64,000 nt of DNA, from the NCBI RefSeq assembly GCF_006547145.1, contig NZ_CP041244.1, forward strand, positions 8,680,001-8,744,000, written 5' to 3'. Positions within the stretch are counted from its first letter, which is position 1. The number at the start of each line of letters is the position of its first letter. This document shows positions 14,892-21,641 of this stretch, piece after piece. Origin of the DNA: Actinomadura sp. WMMA1423. Its GTDB lineage: Bacteria; Actinomycetota; Actinomycetes; Streptosporangiales; Streptosporangiaceae. Under the pieces are notes generated by a model. It had not been told where the DNA came from. It ran no database searches and saw only the letters and a program-made list of their open reading frames with translations. A program made the translations under genes and the position numbers.

Positions 14892-15695
14892 TCAGTAGTA
14901 GCCACGCGGGAGGACGGTGACCGGACAGGGGGCGGCGCGCAGGACCTTGAGGGCCACTTCCCCGAGGAACACGCGGTGGGCGGCGGCGTCCTCGCTGGAC
15001 GCGCAGACGAGGAGCTCCCCCTCGGGCCAGTCCACGTCGCCCAAGGCGTCCGCGACGTCGTCGCCCTCGGCGATCTCGGCGGTGACGTCCTCGGGGAGCA
15101 GGTCGGCGGAGTCCAGGGCGAGCCGGATGGCGAGGGCCAGGTCGTCGCGGAGCGGTTCGGGGTTGACGTCGCCGATGGCCAGGGTGACGAGCCGGAGCGG
15201 GACCTCCAGCCGGTCGGCGGCCTGGGCGGCGCGGATGACCGCCTCCTCGCACTGGGGCCGCCGGACGTACATGACCGTGATCCGGCTCAGCTCGTCCGGC
15301 GGCCGGTAGCCGGACGGGGCGAGCATCACGGCCTCGGTCGCCGAGTGGAGCAGGTGGTCCGCGGCGGCGCCGACGCCGATGCGGCCGTGGGCGCCGCCCT
15401 CCGGGGACCCCACCACGATCAGGTCGGCGCCGATCCGGCTGGCGAGCACGGTCAGGCCCCGCCCGACGCTGCGGCCCTCGTGGACGAGCAGGTCCGCGGG
15501 CTCCCCGTCCAGGAGGTCCGCCAGCTGGTCCAGGGCCGCGCGGGCCTCGCCGGCCGCGGCCGGGAGGTCCGGCGGATGGACGGTCGCGACGCTCAGCCGC
15601 CCGCCGGTCAGCGCGACGATGCCGCGGGCGAGGTCGAGCGCCTCCCGGCCGCCCGCCTCGGGGACGTATCCGGCGAGCACGTGTTCACCGATCAT
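14892..15695 (-). CDS. universal stress protein, two UspA domains
   Basis: A 267-residue tandem Usp protein. Domain 1 (about 1-130) has the ATP-binding end GSPEGGAHGRIGVGAAADHL and finishes EAVMLAP. Domain 2 (about 140-267) ends RAAPCPVTVLPRGYY, but its glycine motif is degenerate (CASSEDAAAHRVFLGEVALK), so only the first half looks able to bind ATP. Usp proteins are stress-linked cytosolic ATP-binding proteins, often in hypoxia regulons. It is monocistronic and diverges from the YceI gene across 86 bases. Confidence 0.9.
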   Translation of the reverse strand: MIGEHVLAGYVPEAGGREALDLARGIVALTGGRLSVATVHPPDLPAAAGEARAALDQLADLLDGEPADLLVHEGRSVGRGLTVLASRIGADLIVVGSPEGGAHGRIGVGAAADHLLHSATEAVMLAPSGYRPPDELSRITVMYVRRPQCEEAVIRAAQAADRLEVPLRLVTLAIGDVNPEPLRDDLALAIRLALDSADLLPEDVTAEIAEGDDVADALGDVDWPEGELLVCASSEDAAAHRVFLGEVALKVLRAAPCPVTVLPRGYY

Positions 15696-15781
15696 GACCG
15701 AAGCATTCCCCCTGAGGGGCCGGACAGACCAGTGCGTGCTTTGGGGTACTTTTGCCGGATTGTTGATTTTTGGGGGGATTG

Positions 15782-16405
15782 ATGGGTATCGAGGTGCCCG
15801 ACCTCGAAGCCGGCCGCTGGACCATCGACCCGGTCCACTCCGAGATCACCTTCTCGGTCCGGCACCTGATGACGACGGTCCGCGGCTCCTTCCCGGACTT
15901 CGAGGGCGAGGTCGTGATCGGGGAGGATCCGTTCGAGTCCGCCGCCCGCGCGGAGATCCGGATGGCCTCGATCGACACCCGCAGCGCCGAACGCGACGAG
16001 CACGTCCGCTCGGCCGACTTCCTGGACGTGCGCCGCCACCCGGTGATGAGCTTCAGCGGCTCCGGCGTGGAACGTGCCAAGATCGGCCGCCGCGCCCGTA
16101 CGCCCCGCTACCACCTGGACGGCGGCCTGACGATCAGGAACGTGACCCGCCCGGTCCGCCTGCTGACCGAGTTCCACGGCGTGGGCCCCGACCCCTGGGG
16201 CGGGGTGCGCGCGGGGTTCACCGCGACCGCCTCCATCAGCCGCCGCGACTTCGGCATCGAGTTCAACATCCCGCTGCAGGGCGACCGGGTCATGCTGGGC
16301 GACGAGATCGCGATCGCGCTGGAGATCCAGGCCGTCTTCGCCCCCGCCGAGACCCCCGGCCGCCGCCACGACCCCGAACTCGACCACCAGTCTCCCGGAA
16401 CCTGA
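15782..16405 (+). CDS. YceI family protein
   Basis: A 207-residue cytosolic YceI protein: GRWTIDPVHSEITFSVRHLM at the front, then IRMASIDTRSAERDEHVRSA and LDVRRHPVMSFSG, ending SISRRDFGIEFNIPLQG and MLGDEIAIALEIQAVF. YceI proteins form a lipocalin-like barrel that binds long isoprenoids or similar lipids. No signal peptide is present, unlike the E. coli periplasmic member. The ATG at 15782 is preceded by GGGGGGATTG. A start 12 bases earlier is less likely because it would place the ribosome on the purine run. Confidence 0.9.
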   Translation: MGIEVPDLEAGRWTIDPVHSEITFSVRHLMTTVRGSFPDFEGEVVIGEDPFESAARAEIRMASIDTRSAERDEHVRSADFLDVRRHPVMSFSGSGVERAKIGRRARTPRYHLDGGLTIRNVTRPVRLLTEFHGVGPDPWGGVRAGFTATASISRRDFGIEFNIPLQGDRVMLGDEIAIALEIQAVFAPAETPGRRHDPELDHQSPGT

Positions 16406-16439
16406 GGGCCCGTCCCCGGCGAGGGCCTGTCGCGAAGTG

Positions 16440-16628
16440 GCCGCAACCACGCGCGCGAACGCGTGACCTGCCCGGTGGAGCGAAGCCGAAGGCGAGCGGA
16501 ACCGGGCAGATCGCGAAGCGATGCCGCGTTCGCCCAGGCACGGTCACGCAGCGAGCCGCCAGGCGAGCGAAGTGGGCCGGGACTGTAGTAAACACAGCCG
16601 CTAGGCGAGCGGAGTGGGCCGGGGCTGT
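16440..16628. repeat. repeat-rich intergenic block, with a duplicated LysR gene tail
   Basis: The stretch is full of short GCGAGCGA/GCGAAGC-type repeats. A 26-base unit, AGGCGAGCGAAGTGGGCCGG plus six more bases, at 16561-16586 recurs with two changes at 16603-16628. The second copy is the 3' end of the LysR gene coding region. The first therefore looks like a tandem duplication of that end carried into the gap. There is no gene here, and the spacing is too irregular for a CRISPR array. Confidence 0.5.
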
Positions 16629-17527
16629 GTGAACAGGGTCAGGCCGAGCAGGTCGCGGGCGGGGCCGACGGGCCGCCGGCCGGCCGGCCAGACCGCGCGC
16701 AGCGGCCGCGAGAGGTCCAGTTCCGGGACGGGGACGCGGACCAGCCGCCCGGAGGCGACCTCGTCGGCGACGGCCAGCTCGCTCACCACGACCGGGCCGG
16801 CGCCGGAGACGGCCGCCGCCTTGAGCGCGGTTGTGGACGCCAGTTGCAGCAGCGGCGGCGCCGTCCCGCCGTGTGCGGCCAGTGCCCGGTCCAGGACCTC
16901 GCGCGTCCCCGACCCCTCCTCGCGCAGGACGAGCGGTGTCGCCGCCAGCTCGGCCGCCGCGACCCCCGAGCGCCGCCGCGCCCAGGGGTGCCGCGGGCCG
17001 ACCACGACGACGAGCCGGTCGGTGGCGACGACGGTGCCGCTCAGGCCGGGCGGGGTGCGGGCCCCCTCCACGAACCCGAGGTCCGCGGCGCCGCCGCGGA
17101 CCTGCTCGGCGACGACGGTCGAGTTGGCGGTGCGCAGCGTCACCGCCACGCCGGGATGGACGGTCGTGAGCGTCACCAGCCAGCCGGGCATCAGGTACTC
17201 GGCGACCGTGAGGCTCGCCACGACGCGCAGCCGCGCGTCCCGCCGCTCGCGCAGCGCGCCGATCCCCGCGCCGAGCGCCTCCGCCGCCGTGATCACCTGC
17301 CGGGCCCACTCGGCGACCAGCGCGCCCTCCTCGGTGGGGCGCGAGCCGCGCGGCGACCGTTCGAGCAGCGCCACGCCGATCTGCCGCTCCATCGAGCGGA
17401 TCCGGGCGCTGGCGGCGGGCTGGGTGACGCCGAGTTCGGCCGCCGCCCGCCCGACGCTGCCCAGCCGGACGACGGCGAGCAGCAGTTCGAGGGCGCCGAG
17501 GTCGGGGACGCGGTGCGAGACGGCCAT
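16601..17527 (-). CDS. LysR-family transcriptional regulator
   Basis: A 308-residue LysR protein: N-terminal winged helix (LGALELLLAVVRLGSVGRAA, LGVTQPAASARIRSMERQIG, LLERSPRGSRPTEEG) and a periplasmic-binding-like effector domain starting at about residue 90 (RLRVVASLTVAEYLMPGWL). It diverges from the TDT-family exporter gene, with a strong ATAAGG-N3-CCTTAT dyad between them, so it almost certainly controls that exporter and itself. The effector may be sulfite, tellurite or a dicarboxylate, following the TDT family. The ATG at 17527 matches the family N-terminus. Its 3' end is part of a small tandem duplication. Confidence 0.92.
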   Translation of the reverse strand: MAVSHRVPDLGALELLLAVVRLGSVGRAAAELGVTQPAASARIRSMERQIGVALLERSPRGSRPTEEGALVAEWARQVITAAEALGAGIGALRERRDARLRVVASLTVAEYLMPGWLVTLTTVHPGVAVTLRTANSTVVAEQVRGGAADLGFVEGARTPPGLSGTVVATDRLVVVVGPRHPWARRRSGVAAAELAATPLVLREEGSGTREVLDRALAAHGGTAPPLLQLASTTALKAAAVSGAGPVVVSELAVADEVASGRLVRVPVPELDLSRPLRAVWPAGRRPVGPARDLLGLTLFTQPRPTPLA

Positions 17528-17544
17528 GTCCGCGATTCTACGAA

Positions 17545-17565
17545 CCCATAAGGACACCTTATGGG
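17545..17565. promoter_or_regulatory. LysR operator, 9-3-9 inverted repeat
   Basis: CCCATAAGG-ACA-CCTTATGGG is perfect and AT-rich against the background. It contains the T-N11-A pattern of LysR boxes (T17549, A17561). It lies 18 bases from the LysR start and 55 bases from the exporter start, in the divergent promoter. A further CCATAGGG half site follows at 17568. Confidence 0.8.
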
Positions 17566-17620
17566 GCCATAGGGTCATGACCTCTACTGATGGCTCCGGA
17601 CGGGGCGGAACCTGGACGCC

Positions 17621-18772
17621 ATGAGCCTTCCCGCCGCGAACGGCGACCTGCTGGGCGAGCTGGACCGCCCCGCCGAGGTGTTCCGTCATCTCGGGCCCAA
17701 CTGGTACGCGGCCGTCATGGGCACGGCCATCGTGGCGAACGGCGCGAACGCGCTGCCGGTGGACGTCCCCGGCCTGCACGCTTTCGCGGTGGCCATATGG
17801 GCGCTCTCGTTCCTGATGCTCCTGGCGCTCATGGCGGCGCGAGCCGTCCACCTCACCCGGCACGCGGACGTGGCGCGGTCCCAGCTCCTGGACAATCCCG
17901 CGACGGCCGTGTTCTACGGGTGCCCGCCGATGGCGCTGCTCGCGGTCGGCTACGGGACGCTCGCGCTCGGCCCCGCCGTGATCGGCATGCGGGCGGCGGT
18001 CGCCCTGGACGCCGTCCTCTGGACGCTCGGGACGCTCTACGCCCTGCTGGCCGCCGCAGGCGTCCCCTACCTGATGATCACCAGGCACCGCCCGGAGCCG
18101 GGTTCGGCGAACCCGACGTGGCTGCTGCCCGTGGTCGCGCCCATGGTCGCCGCGGCGCTCGGGCCCGCGCTCGTCCCGCACCTGCCGGAGGGGCAGGCAC
18201 GCGCCACGCTGCTGTTCGGCTGCTACGGCATGTTCGGCGCGAGCCTGCTGGCCACCTTGGTGCTGCTGCCGGGCATCTGGTCGCGGCTCGCGGGCGGCCC
18301 GCCGTCGCCGGTCGCGCTGACCCCGACGCTGTTCCTGGTGCTGGGGCCGCTAGGGCAGTCCACCACGGCCGTCGTGCAGATCGCGGACGCGGCGGCCGAG
18401 GCCGCGCCCGGGTACGCGGCGGCCGCGCGGGCGTTCGCCGTCCTTTACGGCGCGCCGGTCATGGGCTTCGCGCTGCTCTGGCTGGGCCTGGCCGGGGCCG
18501 CGAACCTGCGGGCGCTGCGCGGCGGCATGCCGTTCGCGATGACGTGGTGGGCGTTCACCTTCCCGGTGGGAACGTGCGTGACCGGGGCGTCCGGCCTCTT
18601 CCGGAGCACCGGCCTGGACGCGCTCGCCGGCATGGCCGTGCTCCTCTACCTCCTGCTCGTCACGGCCTGGGCGGTCGCCGGGGTCAGGACGGTCCGCGGT
18701 GCGCTCAGCGGGCGGCTGTTCCTGCCCGCCGCGCCGCGCCCGGCACCCCTGCGCCCCCTCCCCGCCGCCTGA
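17621..18772 (+). CDS. TDT-family exporter (TehA/SLAC1-like; tellurite, C4-dicarboxylate or sulfite)
   Basis: A 383-residue integral membrane protein with about ten hydrophobic helices of the TehA/SLAC1 fold. It opens FRHLGPNWYAAVMGTAIVAN and has LGPLGQSTTAVVQIADAAAE in the middle and MTWWAFTFPVGTCVTGASGL near the end, all typical of the TDT family. It sits in the cell membrane and probably extrudes an anion such as sulfite. It is controlled by the divergent LysR gene through the dyad at 17545. There is no associated sulfite or tellurite enzyme in the window, so the substrate remains open. Confidence 0.88.
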   Translation: MSLPAANGDLLGELDRPAEVFRHLGPNWYAAVMGTAIVANGANALPVDVPGLHAFAVAIWALSFLMLLALMAARAVHLTRHADVARSQLLDNPATAVFYGCPPMALLAVGYGTLALGPAVIGMRAAVALDAVLWTLGTLYALLAAAGVPYLMITRHRPEPGSANPTWLLPVVAPMVAAALGPALVPHLPEGQARATLLFGCYGMFGASLLATLVLLPGIWSRLAGGPPSPVALTPTLFLVLGPLGQSTTAVVQIADAAAEAAPGYAAAARAFAVLYGAPVMGFALLWLGLAGAANLRALRGGMPFAMTWWAFTFPVGTCVTGASGLFRSTGLDALAGMAVLLYLLLVTAWAVAGVRTVRGALSGRLFLPAAPRPAPLRPLPAA

Positions 18773-18859
18773 CCGGGGGGCCGCCGCCGGGGCAGGAATA
18801 CGCGCAGGCGGGCCGCGGTTCGGTAGGATAATTGAAAGTTCTACTATCTGGAGGCCGGC

Positions 18860-19939
18860 ATGCAGTTCGGGATATTCACGGTCGGCGACGTCACCCCGGA
18901 CCCGACCGACGGGCGCGTCCCGACCGAGGCCGAGCGGATCAAGGCCATGGTCGCGATCGCGCTCAAGGCCGAGGAAGCCGGCCTCGACGTCTTCGCCACC
19001 GGCGAGCACCACAACCCGCCCTTCGTGCCGTCCTCCCCGACGACGATGCTCGGCTACATCGCGGCGCGCACCGAGCGGCTGATCCTGTCCACCGCGACCA
19101 CGCTGATCACCACGAACGACCCGGTGAAGATCGCCGAGGACTTCGCGATGCTCCAGCACCTCGCGGACGGCCGGGTGGACCTGATGATGGGGCGCGGCAA
19201 CACCGGCCCCGTCTACCCGTGGTTCGGCAAGGACATCCGCGACGGGATCCCGCTCGCCATCGAGAACTACCACCTCCTGCACCGCCTGTGGCGTGAGGAC
19301 GTCGTCGACTGGGAGGGCAAGTACCGCACGCCGCTGCAGTCGTTCACCTCGACGCCGCGGCCGCTGGACGGCGTCCCGCCGTTCGTCTGGCACGGCTCGA
19401 TCCGCAGCCCGGAGATCGCCGAGCAGGCCGCCTTCTACGGCGACGGCTTCTTCGCCAACCACATCTTCTGGCCGACCGACCACTTCCAGCGCCTGATCGG
19501 CCTGTACCGGCGGCGCTACGAGCACTACGGCCACGGCTCGGCCGACCAGGCGATCGTCGGCCTCGGCGGGCAGGTGTTCATGCGCAGGAACTCCCAGGAC
19601 GCCGTCCGCGAGTTCCGCCCCTACTTCGACAACGCGCCCGTCTACGGGCACGGGCCGTCGCTGGAGGAGTTCACCTCCGAGACGCCGCTCACGGTCGGCA
19701 GCCCCCAGCAGGTGATCGACAAGACGCTGACCTTCCGCGACCACTTCGGCGACTACCAGCGCCAGCTGTTCCTGATGGACCACGCCGGGCTGCCGCTGAA
19801 GACCGTCCTGGAGCAGATCGACATGCTGGGCGAGGAGGTCGTCCCCGTGCTGCGCAAGGAGTTCGAGTCCCTGCGCCCGGCGCACGTCCCGGCGACCGCC
19901 CCGACCCACGCGTCCCGACTCGCCGAGGGGGTGCGATGA
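18860..19939 (+). CDS. LLM-class flavin-dependent monooxygenase
   Basis: A 359-residue bacterial-luciferase-like TIM-barrel protein: MQFGIFTVGDVTPDPT, then AEEAGLDVFATGEHHNPPFV, the typical ILSTATTLITTNDPVKIAED and DLMMGRGNTGPVYPWFGKDI. Such enzymes use reduced FMN and oxygen to oxidise a substrate such as an alkane sulfonate. The partner FMN reductase overlaps by four bases (ATGA), so the pair is one two-component monooxygenase (CE1758/CE1759-like). GGAGG is 6 bases before the ATG. The promoter holds an ATTGAAAGTTCTACTAT stretch that resembles a MarR-type dyad. Confidence 0.9.
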   Translation: MQFGIFTVGDVTPDPTDGRVPTEAERIKAMVAIALKAEEAGLDVFATGEHHNPPFVPSSPTTMLGYIAARTERLILSTATTLITTNDPVKIAEDFAMLQHLADGRVDLMMGRGNTGPVYPWFGKDIRDGIPLAIENYHLLHRLWREDVVDWEGKYRTPLQSFTSTPRPLDGVPPFVWHGSIRSPEIAEQAAFYGDGFFANHIFWPTDHFQRLIGLYRRRYEHYGHGSADQAIVGLGGQVFMRRNSQDAVREFRPYFDNAPVYGHGPSLEEFTSETPLTVGSPQQVIDKTLTFRDHFGDYQRQLFLMDHAGLPLKTVLEQIDMLGEEVVPVLRKEFESLRPAHVPATAPTHASRLAEGVR

Positions 19940-20529
19940 CCGCCATCGCCGTCGTCTCAGCTGGGCTCGGGCAGCCGTCGTCCTCCCGGCTCCTGGCCGA
20001 CCGGCTCGCCTCCGCCGCGGCGGAGGCCCTGCGAGGGGACGCCGCCGTCGAGACGGTCGAGCTGCGCGACCACGCGCACGCCATCGTCGACGCGACCCTC
20101 ACCGGCTTCCCGTCCGGGGCGTTCCGCGCCGCCGTCGAGACGGTGGTGAACGCCGACGGCCTCATCGCCGTGACGCCGATCTTCAACGCCTCCTACAGCG
20201 GGCTGTTCAAGACGTTCTTCGACGTCCTGGAGCACGGTTCGCTGGAGGGCACGCCGGTGCTGCTCGGAGCCACCGGCGGCACCGCCCGGCACTCCCTGGC
20301 CATCGACCACGCGATGCGGCCCATGTTCGCCTACCTGCGGGCGAGCGCCGTCCCGACCGGCGTCTTCGCGGCGTCCGAGGACTGGGGGAGCGCCGACGGC
20401 GGCCTGCCGGACCGCATCGCCCGCGCCGGCGCCGAGCTGGCCGCGCTGGTGGAGGCCCGCCCGGCTCCGGCGAAGGACGACCCCTACGAGGCGCCCGTGC
20501 CCTTCGAGCGGCTCCTCGCCGGACCCTGA
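19936..20529 (+). CDS. NAD(P)H-dependent FMN reductase (CE1759 type)
   Basis: A 197-residue flavodoxin-like reductase: AVVSAGLGQPSSSRLLADRL (residues 5-24) binds the FMN phosphate, and VTPIFNASYSGLFKTFFDVL is the signature of NADPH-dependent FMN reductases. It supplies FMNH2 to the LLM monooxygenase upstream, with which it overlaps by ATGA and is surely co-translated. Cytosolic. Confidence 0.92.
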   Translation: MTAIAVVSAGLGQPSSSRLLADRLASAAAEALRGDAAVETVELRDHAHAIVDATLTGFPSGAFRAAVETVVNADGLIAVTPIFNASYSGLFKTFFDVLEHGSLEGTPVLLGATGGTARHSLAIDHAMRPMFAYLRASAVPTGVFAASEDWGSADGGLPDRIARAGAELAALVEARPAPAKDDPYEAPVPFERLLAGP

Positions 20530-20534
20530 GATTA

Positions 20535-20560
20535 AGGCTTGGCTTATATAAGCCGAGCCT
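20535..20560. promoter_or_regulatory. ArsR operator and promoter, 26-bp palindrome
   Basis: GGCTTATATAAGCC (20541-20554) is a perfect 14-base palindrome. Including AGGCT and AGCCT at its edges the symmetry reaches 26 bases with one mismatched pair. The centre, TATATA, can also be a -10 box. It lies 15 bases before the start codon of the ArsR gene, so autorepression is the obvious reading. Confidence 0.75.
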
Positions 20561-20574
20561 GTAGCTTGGTCGCC

Positions 20575-20931
20575 GTGCACGCATTCGATGTGCTGGGCGA
20601 CCCCGTACGGCGCCGGATCCTCGAGCTGCTCGCCGGCGGCGAGCGCTCGTCCGGCGAGGTGACGGCGGTCATCCGGGAGGAGTTCGGGATCTCGCAGCCC
20701 GCGGTCTCGCAGCACCTGAAGGTGCTGCGCGACACCGGGTTCGCGGTCGTGCGGGCGGAGGGGACGCGCAGGCTCTACGCCGTCGACTCCGCGCCGCTGC
20801 GGGAGATCGACGCATGGCTCGACCGCTTCCGCCGGTACTGGACGCCGCATCTGGACGCCCTGGCGACCGAGGTCGCCCGCGGCAGGCGCGCACGGCGCAC
20901 GCAAAGGGACGAACCAGGGAGCGAAACATGA
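20575..20931 (+). CDS. ArsR-family regulator (SRPBCC-coupled type)
   Basis: A 118-residue winged-helix protein: VHAFDVLGDPVRRRILELLA, ISQPAVSQHLKVLRDTGFAV, RAEGTRRLYAVDSAPLREID. No metal-binding cysteines are seen. This is the subgroup that sits in front of AHSA1/SRPBCC genes, and here too the next gene is one, overlapping by ATGA. The GTG at 20575 matches the family start and follows the palindromic operator. A frame extending 36 bases further upstream would run through the operator and is unlikely. Confidence 0.9.
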   Translation: MHAFDVLGDPVRRRILELLAGGERSSGEVTAVIREEFGISQPAVSQHLKVLRDTGFAVVRAEGTRRLYAVDSAPLREIDAWLDRFRRYWTPHLDALATEVARGRRARRTQRDEPGSET

Positions 20932-21557
20932 TCGATGTCACGGGCCACGTCAACGCGGTCGAGCGCAGGGTGGGCGAGCGGGTGCTGGAGGCCGGCACCG
21001 CGAAGACCGCCGTGGTGAGCCGGGTCTACGAGACCGACGCCGAGGACCTGTGGGAGGCCGTCACCGACCCCGAGCGGATCTCCCGCTGGTTCCTGCCGGT
21101 CTCCGGCGACCTGCGTCCGGGCGGCCGCTACCACCTGGAGGGCAACGCCTCCGGGACGGTCGAGCGCTGCGACCCGCCGAAGGGCTTCTCGGCCACCTGG
21201 GAGTTCGGCGGCCAGACGAGCTGGATCGAGGTCCGGCTGACCCCCGAGGACGGCGGCCGGACCCGGTTCGAGCTGGAGCACATCGCCCTCGTCGGCGACC
21301 ACTGGGACGAGTTCGGTCCGGGCGCCGTCGGGATCGGCTGGGACATGGGGGTCCTCGGCCTCTCCCTCCACCTGGAGACGGGCGGGGACATCCGCAGCGA
21401 GTTCGGCCAGGTCTGGGCCATGTCGGACGAGGGCCGCGAGTTCGCGCGGCAGGCCGGAGAGGGCTGGTTCGCCGCCGACGTCGCCTCGGGCGCCGACGAG
21501 TCCACCGCCCGCGCCGCGGCCGACCGCACCATCGCCGCGTACACCGGGGCGGGCTGA
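20928..21557 (+). CDS. SRPBCC / AHSA1-domain protein
   Basis: A 209-residue START-like fold protein: VSRVYETDAEDLWEAVTDPE, RISRWFLPVSGDLRPGGRYH, then GFSATWEFGGQTSWIEVRLT and RFELEHIALVGDHWDEFGPG. Such proteins bind small hydrophobic ligands; the function of ArsR-coupled members is largely unknown. It overlaps the ArsR start/stop (ATGA) and is regulated with it. Confidence 0.9.
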   Translation: MIDVTGHVNAVERRVGERVLEAGTAKTAVVSRVYETDAEDLWEAVTDPERISRWFLPVSGDLRPGGRYHLEGNASGTVERCDPPKGFSATWEFGGQTSWIEVRLTPEDGGRTRFELEHIALVGDHWDEFGPGAVGIGWDMGVLGLSLHLETGGDIRSEFGQVWAMSDEGREFARQAGEGWFAADVASGADESTARAAADRTIAAYTGAG

Positions 21558-21641
21558 CCCCGGGTCCCGATCGGAGTCGCTTGGACACGCCCTGTGACGG
21601 CCTTGGGGTCCCGGCGGTGACCCGCGGGGCAGAATGGCGGG

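Noticed and set aside
16440..16628. CRISPR array
   Set aside because: Units differ in length and spacing, there are no uniform spacers, and part of the sequence is the LysR coding end.
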